Source of the DNA: Tribonema minus | Taxonomy: Eukaryota; Sar; Xanthophyceae; Tribonematales; Tribonemataceae | NCBI GenBank assembly: GCA_017506865.1 | Contig: JAFCMP010000008.1 | Span: forward strand, 355,001 to 419,000 | Direction of reading: 5' to 3' | DNA length: 64,000 nucleotides | Notes under the pieces: model-generated | What the model saw: only the letters and a program-made list of their open reading frames with translations | Told to the model about the DNA's origin: nothing | Database searches by the model: none | Shown: piece by piece, positions 19,501 to 30,200 of the stretch | How the letters are laid out: each line of letters opens with the position of its first letter | Position numbering within the stretch: position 1 is the stretch's first letter | Translations under genes and position numbers: made by a program

Positions 19501-22500
19501 ATGATGGCCTCCATGCGGATGGACACCAAGGTGCCGCTGCCACAGTTTGATGGGCAGCACGAGAACTGGGACCAGTTCTCTTACCTCTTCTTAGCCATCA
19601 TGGCATCAAAGGGGTTCTCCGGAGAGTTTCTCAACTTCCGGCTCTCCGACTCAGAGGAGACGCAGCTGAAAGCCAAGGACGACTACGCCAAGATGAATCA
19701 ACACTTCTTCGGCTGTCTGGTGGCATCAATCAGCTTCACAGCCAGCGCTGCGCACGCAGTGACACGGCAATCCGCAGGGCCACCAGCAGATGGTCGCGGA
19801 GCATGGCGGGCACTCACCGCCAAGTACGAGGGCAACACGCGGGCTCGCACCATGGCCCTGACCAGCGAGTTCCAACGCACTTCCCTTCAGCCAGGCGAGG
19901 ACACGGACGAGTTCCTCATGCGGCTGCAGAACCTGAAGGCGAAGCTGACCGCCTTAGGAGAAACGATCACGGACACCACGTTGATCGGGCAGATCCTCCG
20001 GGGATTGCCTAGCGCCTACGACACCGTGAAGAAGATCATCATGGTCAACGGCGCCATGTCTTTTGCAGACATCCAGCAAGCGCTCCGGACGGAGTACGAC
20101 AGCCAGCGGGAGCAGGGGCTTCTCACAGCCCTCTCAGCTTCGACGCCGGCATTCCGAGGTTCCTGCCGCTCCTGCGGCAAGTTCGGACACAAGGCCAGCA
20201 ACTGCCACGCCAAGAAGCAGCAGAAGGGCCAGCGCCATCGCCCCAGCACTCCCAGCAGCAGCGCTGGTGCCAGCGGCAAGTGGTGTCATCGACACAAGAG
20301 TGACACGCACTCAACCAGCGAATGCGAGCTGCTCGCTCGTGAGCGGCGCAATCGCAACGGGCGACGATCAGAGGGTCACGATGCCTCTTCGGCTGGACAA
20401 GATGGCCCACTCGGCTTCGCCATCAACAGCAGCCACCCCAATGGCGACCAGCACGGTTTCCAAGCTGCCATCGACACAGGCAGCAATCGGTACGTCTTCG
20501 ATCCTCTACTCCTGCCTTGGGACTTCAGCATCGCCCTGTCCAACAAGCGGCCTTGCAGCGAGAAGATCAAAGGAGTCGGAGGTTTGTGCGAAGTTGACAT
20601 CATCGCAGATGTCACGCTGTCGGCACGGACGAAGAACGGCAGCTACACCGACGTCAAGTTCACCGACTCGGTCATCGCAGCAGGTGCAGGCTCGCACCTC
20701 ATCAGCTACTCGCGGCTCGAGGCTGCAGGTGGCACCTTCGAGTTCAGCAACAAGAAGGTTCAAGGCATCAGCAAAGGGAAGGTGCTCATCCCTACTACGC
20801 TCCGCAACGGCCTATACTACATCAGCCTACGTCCTCCGTCTCGCCGCAAGCAGCCGATCGAGACTTTGGCGGCAGTACTTACAATTGCCGAAGCTCAACT
20901 TTGGCACCGACGGTTGGGTCACCTCAACTGGAGGGACGTACAGGCCCTGGCCAAGGACCGCGGCACAGGCATCAGCACGACAGTCAGCAAGGCGCAGCTT
21001 CCGGATTGCTCGACCTGCGCCCTCGCCAAGTCGCGTCATCAGCCGCCAGCAGCAGCAGCATCGAAGCCAGCAGGTACTTCAACTCGCGGCAGTCACTTCC
21101 ACTCTGACTTCGCAGGTCCCATCACGCCTGCGTCGCTACAAGGCTACAGCTATGCGCAAGGCTTCAAGGACGACAGCACGCGCTACAGCTTCATCTACTG
21201 CTGCAAGCGCAAGAGCGACGCTCCCGACAACGCGCACAAGCTCGTCTTTGCCATGGCAAAACAGGGCATCCACATTCGCGGCATCCGCTTCGACAACGCT
21301 CGCGAGTTCATCAGCGAGGACATCATCCACTACTGCAACAGCGCGGGTATCACTCCAGACTACTCAGCGCCGTACACGCCGCAGGAGAACGGCGTCGCAG
21401 AGCGGTCGTGGAGCACCCTGTTCGGCATGGCTCGGTGCATGCTGTACGACACATCGCTGCCCCCATTTCTGTGGGCAGAGGCGCTGCAGACCGCCAACTA
21501 CATCCGCAACCGCTCTCCAACGCGGGCACTCGGCGGCATGACGCCTTATCAGGCATGGACAAACGAGGTGCCGGACCTTGCGCACCTCAGGGTGTTTGGG
21601 GCGCATGCGTACGTGCACCTGGAGCCAGGCGCCAGGGAGGGTAAGCTTGGCCCTAGGGCATGGCGGGGGAGGTTTGTCGGCTACGCGGAGCAGAGCAACA
21701 CCTACCGCGTCTACAACGAGTCTACGCGGCGCATCATCGAGACGCGTCATGTCACATTCATCGAGGACCCTCGCGACGCGCCTGCACTTCCCACCGGTGT
21801 GCAGCTTGAACAGCAGTACATCACCATCGGCATGCCAGAGCCAGAGCAGCCGCTACCTCAGCAACAGCCTGCAGACGCGACGCAGCAGCCCGCAGCGCCG
21901 CCGCAGCCGCCACTGCAACCGCCGCCGCCGCAGCAGCAGCAAAACGAGCATCCTCAGCCGCAGCTACCTCAACTGCCGCCCGCACGTGGGCCGGTCACTC
22001 GCGCCCAGACGCGAGCTGCCCTCCGCGACGAGCTGGCCGCCAAGCGCGCCGACCTCAACGCTTTCCAGGCATTCGCAGCTGTTGCTGGCGTCAGCTCCGA
22101 GGAGCCCAGTACCATTACCGCTTTCGAAACGTTCGCAGCAGCAGCTGCTGAAACCAGCTCATCGGAGCCTAGCAGCTACGGCGAGGCGGTAGTATCGGAG
22201 CAGTGGCGTGCAGCCATGCAGAAGGAGTACGACGCCCTCATCGACAACAACACCTGGGAGCTGGTGCCGCGGACCAGCGGCATGAACGTGGTAAGCTCTA
22301 GGTGGCTGTTCAAGGAGAAGCGCAACGAGCTGGGGGAGGTAGTGGTACACAAAGCTCGTTTCGTAGCAAAGGGCTTTTCACAGCAGCCCGGAGTCGACTT
22401 CCAGCATACCTTCGCGCCAGTAGTGCACATGGCATCGCTGCGCACCGTCATCGCCTTGGCAGCTCACAACGGCTGGCAGCTTCGCCATATCGACGTCAAC

Positions 22501-23700
22501 AACGCCTTCGTCCAGAGTTACATGGAGGAGGAGGTGTACGTCAAGCAGCCTGAGGGGTACGAGCAGCACGCAGCAGACGGCACTCAACTTGTGCTACGGC
22601 TTAACAAGAGCCTTTACGGACTCAAGCAGAGTCCCCGCACCTGGCACCGTACAGTGTCAGACTACCTGCTACAGCAGGGCTTCACCAGCTGCGACTACGA
22701 CCCGTGCGTTTTGTTCGACGCCGAGACCGGCGTCATCCTGCTCATCTACGTCGATGACATCTTCTTCACCGGCACGAGCAACGGCCAGCTCATCACCAGC
22801 ATCACCAGCAAGCTGCAGCAGCGATTCTCCATCAAGGATCTAGGAGAGCTCAAGTGGTTCTTGGGCATCAACATCACTCACAACACCACCAGCCACACCA
22901 TCAGCCTTGGCCAGCACAGCTATGCGGCCACACTGCTCAGCAGGTTCAACATGACTAACTGCAACCCCGCGCCAACACCGGCTGTCTACCAAGGTGACAA
23001 GCTCATCACCTCAGCAGCCTTGGAGCCTGCACAAGCTGAGCTCTACAGGAGCATGGTCGGGGGCTTGCTCTACCTGTCAACGAGCACGCGCCCCGACCTC
23101 GCCTACACAGTTGCTCAACTGGCTCAGCACATGGGCAGCCCCTGCCAGCATCACATGCGCAACGCCAAACGCGCACTGGCGTACCTCAAGGGCACACAGG
23201 ACTACAATCTCACGTTCAGACCCAGCCAGCAGCTTCGACTGATCGGCTATGCGGACGCATCCTTCGCCAGCGATCCGGTTGACAGGCGCTCAACATCGGG
23301 CTTTGTGTTTATGCTGGCGGGAGCGGCGGTCGCATGGCGCAGCAAGAAGCAGGGCCTCGTCACCACTTCTACGACAGAGGCGGAGTATGTGGCGCTGTAC
23401 CACGCGTCACAACAGGCGGTTCCTCTTCTGGGCCTGCTTGCCTTTCTGGGGGTGAGTGGCCAGCAGCCCATGCCCTTGTACGAGGACAACTCCGGGGCGC
23501 TACAGCTGGCGTCCAACCCCTACGCGCAGCAGCGTACTAGACACATTGGCGTCAAATACCACTACACCAGACAGCAAGTGGCAGCCAAAGTCATCGATGT
23601 CACGGCCGTGTGTACACAGCAGCAGTACGCGGACGGCTTCACCAAGCCACTGCCCAAGCCGGCTCACCGCACACACACTGCCTTCATCATGGGCATCTAG
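19501..23700 (+). CDS. pol: Copia Gag-Pol polyprotein
   Basis: 1399 codons, uninterrupted. Order: Gag core (VPLPQFDG, near residues 10-200); zinc knuckle CRSCGKFGHKASNC (about 221-234); protease AAIDTGSNRYVF (about 325); integrase zinc region HRRLGHL ... CSTCALAKSRH; integrase core with HSDFAGP, RFDNAREF and PQENGVAERSW; Pro/Gln-rich linker (about 780-840); RT with WLFKEKRNE, HIDVNNAFV and YVDD (22747-22758); RNase H with YADASFASD, TTEAEYVAL and ADGFTKPLP. The PR-IN-RT-RH order defines Ty1/copia. The start at 19501 is four bases after the LTR; internal ATGs at 19504, 19513 and 19519 are possible starts, and the Gag core begins soon after. All catalytic residues I looked for are present. Confidence 0.95.
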   Translation: MMASMRMDTKVPLPQFDGQHENWDQFSYLFLAIMASKGFSGEFLNFRLSDSEETQLKAKDDYAKMNQHFFGCLVASISFTASAAHAVTRQSAGPPADGRGAWRALTAKYEGNTRARTMALTSEFQRTSLQPGEDTDEFLMRLQNLKAKLTALGETITDTTLIGQILRGLPSAYDTVKKIIMVNGAMSFADIQQALRTEYDSQREQGLLTALSASTPAFRGSCRSCGKFGHKASNCHAKKQQKGQRHRPSTPSSSAGASGKWCHRHKSDTHSTSECELLARERRNRNGRRSEGHDASSAGQDGPLGFAINSSHPNGDQHGFQAAIDTGSNRYVFDPLLLPWDFSIALSNKRPCSEKIKGVGGLCEVDIIADVTLSARTKNGSYTDVKFTDSVIAAGAGSHLISYSRLEAAGGTFEFSNKKVQGISKGKVLIPTTLRNGLYYISLRPPSRRKQPIETLAAVLTIAEAQLWHRRLGHLNWRDVQALAKDRGTGISTTVSKAQLPDCSTCALAKSRHQPPAAAASKPAGTSTRGSHFHSDFAGPITPASLQGYSYAQGFKDDSTRYSFIYCCKRKSDAPDNAHKLVFAMAKQGIHIRGIRFDNAREFISEDIIHYCNSAGITPDYSAPYTPQENGVAERSWSTLFGMARCMLYDTSLPPFLWAEALQTANYIRNRSPTRALGGMTPYQAWTNEVPDLAHLRVFGAHAYVHLEPGAREGKLGPRAWRGRFVGYAEQSNTYRVYNESTRRIIETRHVTFIEDPRDAPALPTGVQLEQQYITIGMPEPEQPLPQQQPADATQQPAAPPQPPLQPPPPQQQQNEHPQPQLPQLPPARGPVTRAQTRAALRDELAAKRADLNAFQAFAAVAGVSSEEPSTITAFETFAAAAAETSSSEPSSYGEAVVSEQWRAAMQKEYDALIDNNTWELVPRTSGMNVVSSRWLFKEKRNELGEVVVHKARFVAKGFSQQPGVDFQHTFAPVVHMASLRTVIALAAHNGWQLRHIDVNNAFVQSYMEEEVYVKQPEGYEQHAADGTQLVLRLNKSLYGLKQSPRTWHRTVSDYLLQQGFTSCDYDPCVLFDAETGVILLIYVDDIFFTGTSNGQLITSITSKLQQRFSIKDLGELKWFLGINITHNTTSHTISLGQHSYAATLLSRFNMTNCNPAPTPAVYQGDKLITSAALEPAQAELYRSMVGGLLYLSTSTRPDLAYTVAQLAQHMGSPCQHHMRNAKRALAYLKGTQDYNLTFRPSQQLRLIGYADASFASDPVDRRSTSGFVFMLAGAAVAWRSKKQGLVTTSTTEAEYVALYHASQQAVPLLGLLAFLGVSGQQPMPLYEDNSGALQLASNPYAQQRTRHIGVKYHYTRQQVAAKVIDVTAVCTQQQYADGFTKPLPKPAHRTHTAFIMGI

Positions 23701-24020
23701 GCAGCAACCTCAGCTTCAATGTCAAGCTCCAACTTCAGCTTCAACAACAACTTCAACGACAGCTTCATCAGCTTCGTCAAACACCATCAGCTCAGCTTCA
23801 ACAGCAGCTACAACCGCAGGAATCAAGCGGCGCACACTCAAGTTTCACACGGCAGCACACCGTTCGCACTTGCAGTACACACTGGTGCCTAATCCAGGTT
23901 TTCAAGAGTACACACTGGTTGCTACACCAGTTAGCATGCACACCGTTGCACATCAAGGAGCACACCCGGCTCATACCTGCATGTTTGCATTTCAGTACTT
24001 CAGCACACGGCTTTCGTACT
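23701..24020 (+). other. Copia 3' untranslated region with CTTCAAC repeats
   Basis: 320 bases between the copia stop codon and the polypurine tract. 23700-23815 is built from imperfect CAGCTTCAA/CAACTTCAA words. 23878-23945 holds two related ACACTGGT...CA segments. No coding signal is apparent. Confidence 0.6.
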
Positions 24021-24029
24021 GAGGGAGGG
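24021..24029 (+). other. Polypurine tract of copia element
   Basis: GAGGGAGGG immediately precedes the right LTR, the expected place of the primer for plus-strand DNA synthesis. Confidence 0.85.
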
Positions 24030-24311
24030 TGACGGAGTATGATACCTACATACCCTACTTGCATGTGCATGCATACCTACACAGGTTTCTCCCCATTCTG
24101 GGAGTTTCTCTTGTTCGTCCACCACTGCATGTTCCAGCACCAGTCCGGTACTGTTCCGCCATTGACTCAGGGCTATTTCTCCGCTTGCTCACGCTCCTGC
24201 ACAATAATCACTTCTTTGCAATACCAGCCTGCCCTGGTCTAGTGCTGTTCTGCACTTTGCATTGGGTCCACCTTGGGTGTCCTACTCTGCCACGGTGTTA
24301 TAGTTCCGTCA
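24030..24311 (+). repeat. Right LTR of copia element
   Basis: Direct repeat of 19215-19496. It is followed by CTGAT (24312-24316), after which gypsy integrase coding resumes at 24317. Confidence 0.95.
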
Positions 24312-25424
24312 CTGATGAAAGAGCTAACTAGGTTAGTGGGCATTGAGCAGCGCTTCACATCCCCTTACCACCCTGCATGCAATGGTCTCACTGAGCGCAC
24401 CAACGGCACGCTTGTCAACCTTCTGGCAATGATGGTAGAAGACAATCAGAAGAATTGGGACTCAGTCTTACCCATGGCTCTTTTCAACCACAGAGCTTGC
24501 ACAAACACGACGTATGGCATGTCACCGTTTCGCATGTTATATGGGCGTGAGCCCCTGCTGCCGTTCGAGGCAATGTTGGGAGATCTTCGTGCACCTGAGC
24601 TGTCGCGCAGGTGGAAGTCAGCAGCTGAGCACCTGCACGTAATTCATGAGCTCATCAAGGAAGGACACAGGCTGGTACAGGTGTCACTACAAGAGCAGGA
24701 GGAGAGGCTACGGGCGGCGGCAGCGCAGGAGAAAGGGTTTGCTCGTCGCTTTGAACCTGGAGATCATGTTCTTGTACACTATCCGCCCGTTCGTAAGGGG
24801 CTGAGTAAGAAATTGAAAGCAGAACGCTGGTTGGGTCCATTTGTAGTAGAAAGGCGAATACCTGGGCTAGACACATATGTTTTGCGGGCGACGCATGCAG
24901 GGCAAGTCATGTTGAAGTACATCCACTGTAGTAGGCTGAAGCTGGCTACTGAGCGACAACTTGAAGTAGCGGTGCCGCCTCCACCAGATGTACACTTGCC
25001 TACGCGTGATCAACAGCATGTGCCCCGTGACCCGGCTGACAGGCCATCAGCGGCTGCAGCACCAGCACCACGTGAAAAATGCCCATATGCTAAAGGTGAC
25101 ATCATAAGAGTTTCATTGGCTGCATGGGTAGATGGCTCTGATGATAGTTGTGATGGCTATGTGGTACACATTGCTTCCAATGGCACGGTGGAATTCATAT
25201 GCCCGATTGATGCAGCAGAGCCGGATGAGTTGACGGCTCAGCTGCCCTCATTTGCAAACCGCTATAAAGGTCATGCGACTAAAGGCGACAAGCATCTGGC
25301 ACGTCTCATCTATACACTGCATCATTCGTCACCGTTCCTTGGCGAGCGCACTGGCAGTTTCTGGCAGCCCCTTGCAACAGCACCAGCGGTTCGGTTCTGC
25401 AATACCATAGTATATGTCAATTAG

Positions 25425-26893
25425 AAATATCCAAGTCTTGTTGTTTGGCAGCGTTCCCTACCCCGCGCCTTGCGTGCCGCATGTTTCAGGAGGAGTGTCA
25501 TATGAGGTGAAGACGGAGTCTTGGCGCGCAGCGGCGGGCGTTCTACATGCGCATCTACCGGTGACGAGATATTCAACTCCGTCTTGGCGCGCAGCGGCGG
25601 GCGTTCTACATGCGCATCTACCGGTGACGAGATTTTCAAGCGAAGCACCTTTCAACTTCAACCACCAGCTCAACTTCAGCAAGGGCGCTTCAACTTCAGC
25701 TATTGGCCTAGCGCAAGTGTGAGTGAGTTACCACACGGCGCAGTGCGTGCTCCAGCGAGTTGCTGAGCACTGCCAAGGCAAGGGCAGCCTCAATCAGTCG
25801 CTGAGCGCTGCCCCAGGCCCGGAGGCGGATTGGGGATTAAGCTATTTGGGACGCACTCATGCGAGCTGCTGAGCGCTGTCAACTTAACGGGCCTGGGCGG
25901 ACTAGCGTTGCATAGTATGGCCTAGCTACGTCGTGCAAAGCAAGTTGCTGAGCAGTGCCAAGCGCTTGGGGGCGTACTGCGGGAGTCAGGACGGGCGCGC
26001 ATGCGAGCTGCTGCGCCGCGCGGAGTGTGCGGTGCTCCTCACGTTGCTGAGCACTGCTACGGCTTGGAACAGGGGACGTGGCCATCGTAGCCGCCGACTG
26101 GGGGGGGGGGCGTCATGGGGGGATGGGTCGTCAGCCTGGTTGGTAGCGCGCGGGAACTCGGGCCGTATGCCATGAGACTGACCGCAGCCGAACTTCCAGC
26201 CTCTTTCCTGTAACGTTCAAGGAAACGCGGGGAGAGTAGGCGCCAGGTGTATCGTTTTCTCCAGCAGGTGCATAGTCGCGTCTACCAGCGCGCACCTTAA
26301 GGCACCGCCTACGTTATGGTGACTTTTTAGGGGTTGGGGAGGGGTTATATCCCTATAACAGGGCGTGCATGACACGGGGTGTAGTGGGGGGTTGCGCGAG
26401 TGCCTCAAGCGGGAGCACAGTAGTGTGGGGGTTGCGTGAGTGCCTCAAGCGGGGGCGCAGTAGTGTGGAGTGCTGGTTTGCATCGCAAGTTGTGCGTTTG
26501 TTTGCTAGTGTAGGCAATTACCGGGGCGTATGTAAGTGGTGCAGCCTCTTTGACGGGTGCAGCATTAGAGGCATATAGCCACACACTGGCAGTACTCCCC
26601 TCTGTTATTTCAGTACCATGACGTCAACATATGGTGCTGCTCTGCCGCTGCCGGTGTCGCCGCCACCGTGTAGCCGCAGCCGCCGCCTAGAGGGGTAGTA
26701 TCTGCTTGTGATGCGCAATCAGGTGTTGCAATCGCATCGACAACACTTGGCGCGCAGTAAAGTGGTGCCAGGCGTGCTGTATCTGCTGAGGATTTGCATT
26801 GCTTATTTGCGGTAGGCCGGGCTTGCAGTAGCTCCTTGCACGCTTCACTGTTATTTGATCCAGACGGTCGATGACGTCATGGATGGGGGCGTA
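25425..26893 (+). other. Repeat-rich 3' tail of gypsy element
   Basis: About 1.5 kb between the integrase stop and the right LTR with no long frame. 25518-25580 is repeated in tandem at 25581-25643 (63-bp unit). Between 25755 and 26060, six spaced copies of a word like GTTGCTGAGCACTGCC occur near 25759, 25797, 25864, 25945, 26001 and 26042. 26390-26468 holds two copies of a roughly 44-bp unit containing GAGTGCCTCAAGCGGG. A G-rich stretch, GGATGGGGGC, just before 26894 may be the polypurine tract. Confidence 0.65.
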
Positions 26894-27291
26894 TGTCGTG
26901 AAGCGGCCGCCATTAGCGTGCATTAGGATGATAGATGTGTGTTGGCAGCACGTAGCACGCCTTGAGGTGGCCAGGGCTCAATTGGAGAGTTGTGCCCGTA
27001 TTTGTCAACAGTCACCTCAAGTTGAATGGCAGCAGCGCTCAGCTGCATTTGTGCTTGTGTTCGCCTAATGATCAGAAACCGATCTACATGCTTTAAGGAA
27101 GGCTTTTGTCTGCTTTTGCACCGCCACGTTTACCGGCGCCATGGCACTTGGTATCTGGAGAGAGTAGTTGCAAGCGCCGCTGCTTTCTCAAGGCAACATT
27201 CGCAGGCTTTAGGCTGTAACTGGAGCAATGGAGCAGTTCCTCACTCCTGAAGAGTCAACACTGTGAGCTGGGACACCACCCAGTCACCACA
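26894..27291 (+). repeat. Right LTR of gypsy element
   Basis: Direct repeat of 8361-8758, ending ACCACA at 27291 and followed by the GTCT duplication at 27292-27295. Confidence 0.92.
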
Positions 27292-30200
27292 GTCTGGTCA
27301 AGTGCGTGGACGACCGAGGGCGTCAAGAGGTCCCAAGCCAGGGATGCTCGTGCCTGGGGCTTTGAGGGCCTGCCACTGGTGGTGGTGGTCGGGGGGGGCG
27401 GTGACGCGGCATCGTCCGGCGGGTCCACGTCCATGTCCGCCCATCCCACGGCCGTCCCGTGGGGGGGGCTGCTGTCCTGCAGCCTCAGGCTGTCAGACTG
27501 AGTGCGGCTGCCGGCGCTGCTAGGCGGTGCCGCAGCAGCTGCCGTTCGGCGCCGGCGTTGCGCGCCGGTTGCCGTGGCCGCCGGGCGTTTCTTGCTAGAC
27601 TTTGAGTTGGCAGCGCCACTAGCCGGCACCGCCGGTAGTTTTGGAGGTGTCGCTGCGGCAGCCCCCGCCGCCGCGGCCGCGCCGTCGCTACCCGCACCCC
27701 CGCCCTCGGACTGGCCCGGGGGTACTGCCGGGCGTGCGCGCGTGGGGGCGCTTCCATTCCGTCGACACGTGTGGCATGGCGAGGTCAGCGCGCATTGCCT
27801 CTGCCCCGCGCTGGCTGACATATGGACCAGGCCGCAGGCACCTGTGCATGCACTCAGCTTCCTTACCGCCCGTAGGAAGTCTTCTGCCGTGCAACCATAC
27901 ATGGTGCTCATCTCCTGCACATGCTTGGCATGGTGTGCCCCAGTGCTGCAGGTACTGCTGCCTGAAGGGGCACGGTCACCGGATGGGTCGTGATCAACCT
28001 GCTGCCGGATGCCCTTGGCGTATGCTGCCGCCGGATTTTGCTGACAGTGTGATGTGCTCGCCTCAGGGTTCAGCATCGACCTCGTGCAGCTACCACCGTT
28101 GAAGTGGGCCACTACCGGTGCCATGCGGCTCGCAGCTGACAGTTTGCCTCGCTGTTTGCTGTCCTCTTTCTGACCAAGCTGCCAAAATGCCAGTGTGCAT
28201 AGTGGACACCTCAGTGGCTCAGGCTGCTGTGGCAACTGCAGCGCAGTACGGGGCTGTGTCCGACTCGGAGCCGTGATGTGGGTGCTGTCAGCTTGAGTGG
28301 TCGCCGACGCTGTCATAGTGGTTGGCAAGGGCGGAGCTGCCGCAGGGGCGACAAGCAGTTCAAAGTGTCCCACATTTGTATATAGCCCAGGCGGCGTCCA
28401 CAGCACATCCAGATGGCAGTCAGGCTGAGCTGGAGTCGCCGGTGCGAATACCGCTGGCAGCCCCATCAGTTGTGCCAGCACCAGCCCTGTTGATTTTTGC
28501 GTGCTGCCAGTGGCCTGAGGCTTGGCCTGCCACACCGTCACCGAGACCGCGTAGACCGCTGCAACAATGGCCCACACAGACAAACCGAGGGGCCGTCCCC
28601 ACACGCCCTCTTCCTGTAGGCGTTGCAGCAGGAGCGTGTGCCCGCTGTCCTTGCTGTCCGTTTCATTTGTGCCGTACTCGATTGCGAGGCAGCGAGCGCG
28701 TGTCCCGTACGTGTCGAATTGTTCACGTGTACACGCAGGTTGGGCTGCGGCATGCGCGGTCAGTTGACGCATCGATGACATGCTGGCCCCTTGTTTGCCC
28801 GCCCCCTGCGTGACGTATGCCACCATCCCGTCCAGCAGTGCCTCTCGCATGGCAATCACCAGCGCTGGGGCCGGCAGTCCGTGCTCAACTGCGACGCTGC
28901 CTATGCCGTGTAGAGCTGTATGAATCAGGCAGTTGCCGTTGCCCACGTTGCTCACGGGGCGAAGCTCCCCACCACGTGCTAGCGTCGCTGTGTTTTCCCC
29001 AAGCGCCTGTTTGTGGAGTGCCTGCAGGCCCGTGTGCCAAGTGGAAAAACCATAGTTGGTGGCTTTTGCCAGCGCGTCTTGCTGCTCCTCCACGGTGACT
29101 GTATGGCACACGGTTGAGGGTATCCGGGTCGCCACCGTCACGGTGGTGACCTTCGCCGGCCCGGATATTGGTGCTGAGGGGGCAGAGGCACCGCCCCTTG
29201 GCGGTGTGGTGGCTGGTGCCAGCTGCCCTAGGGGTGCAGGAGAATTGTCGCACTGGGCCTGTCGCTCCTGCGTCCGCCGTCTGTGTTTACCTCTGCGTCG
29301 ACTGCGCTTTCCACTGGCAACCATAGCCGTGACAGATGCTGTCTCGGTGATTGTTGCGTGGGTGCTGTTATCACCGGCCTGCGTTACGTCTGACTCGCCA
29401 TGTTTCCCGGCTGGCTGGCGAGGCGACCTGGCAACGACCGGTTCCCTAAGGGAGAGTTGGTCAAACACCGCTGCCAGGTCGTTACCCTCTTCTCGGAGGG
29501 AGAGCAAGCCGAACGTGACCGTCAGGTCATGCATCTGATTCACCAGCGGTGCGCAGGGAGTCCGGCCCAGCAGGGTCTGTGTTGCTGGCGCGTGCAGTCG
29601 GCGTGACGTGCGGCAGGGTTCAAGCTTGGTACCCGTCGGCCAAGCGCAAAGCACCGTGACGCGTGCCCGATTGGGGGCAAGGGCCAGTGCACGTACCCTG
29701 CGCGCGAGTGCGCCAGCCGCCCCCAGCAAGCCTTGCCAGTGAGATCCCGTCGGGTCCCTGGGGCATTCGCTAGACTGAGCGCCCGCTGCGACAGCAGCTG
29801 CTGCACTGCCAGGTGTGCTGGGCACACGATCGTTGCTTGACATCGTTGCGCCGCTATCGCTAGCACGACTTTCGCCAGGCAGCACACCCATTGTGCTGCT
29901 CCGGGTCAGTCTCGGCAGCGGCGCAACTGCCACACCGTCCAACGTAGATGCATGGGCTTGCCTGGGGTCCACCCCCAGGTGCTCGCATCCGAGGATTTTG
30001 CGTATGGGACCACATTTGCTAGCGGCGGCGAGCAGCGCGGCTGTTGGCTTCAGGCTATTCCCCCCACCAACAGCTGCACCACCCGCTGCCGCCGCGCATG
30101 TCGTTGGTCGGGTGTGTATGTCAGCAATGTGATCATGGCCTGATGCACGGTCACAGCCTGACAGTGTGTATGCTGTCGCGGCGACCGGGCCTGCGAGGCA

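Larger units (their letters stand above)
19215..24311 (+). mobile_element. Complete Ty1/copia LTR retrotransposon nested in gypsy integrase
   Basis: 5097 bp, bounded by 282-bp LTRs (19215-19496 and 24030-24311). The LTRs start TGACGGA and end TCCGTCA, so the element ends are a 7-bp inverted repeat. A 5-bp duplication CTGAT flanks it. One long polyprotein frame (19501-23700) is intact. A polypurine stretch GAGGGAGGG at 24021-24029 abuts the right LTR. LTRs show no difference where compared. These points make it the youngest and most likely active element in the window. Confidence 0.95.
18739..25424 (+). pseudogene. pol: Integrase of gypsy element, split by copia insertion
   Basis: Coding parts are 18739-19214 and 24317-25424. 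Removing the copia element and one CTGAT duplication gives one open frame with codon AT|G at the join. The first part has the HHCC zinc finger (HDGAIGGGHSGF ... CLACQKRK, 18784-18915), the first catalytic Asp (FDIVGPL) and the second (CDNAKEF). The second part supplies the glutamate in GLTERTNG near 24390, a GDHVLVHYP segment and a WLGPFVVERR motif. An extra C-terminal domain with KGDIIRVSLAAWVDG and DGYVVHIASNGTV looks like a small beta-barrel, possibly Tudor/chromo-like. Entry from pol needs a -1 shift just upstream of 18739; no poly-G run is present there. Because of the insertion this copy cannot make a full enzyme. Confidence 0.85.
8361..27291 (+). mobile_element. Ty3/gypsy LTR retrotransposon with embedded methyltransferase-like domain, carrying a nested copia element
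   Basis: Bounded by 398-bp direct LTRs (8361-8758 and 26894-27291) that start TGT and end ACA and are flanked by GTCT duplications. Internal order on the plus strand: leader 8759-9615; gag 9616-13017; protease frame 12873-14447; methyltransferase-like, RT and RNase H 14432-18745; integrase 18739-19214 plus 24317-25424; repeat-rich tail 25425-26893. Total length is 18.9 kb, or 13.8 kb without the nested copia. The LTR copies look identical where I compared them, so insertion is probably recent. The present copy cannot make intact integrase because copia splits it. Confidence 0.9.

Noticed and set aside
19216..19504. Roughly 95-codon frame repeated at 24031-24331
   Set aside because: Lies in the copia LTRs; no independent coding evidence.
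20063..21541. Long plus-strand frame overlapping copia Gag-Pol
   Set aside because: Ser/Arg/Thr-rich shadow of the GC-rich copia polyprotein in another phase.
8361..27291. Reading the two 398-bp repeats as borders of a segmental duplication or giant virus-like insert
   Set aside because: TG...CA ends, GTCT duplications and gag-pol content identify an LTR retrotransposon.
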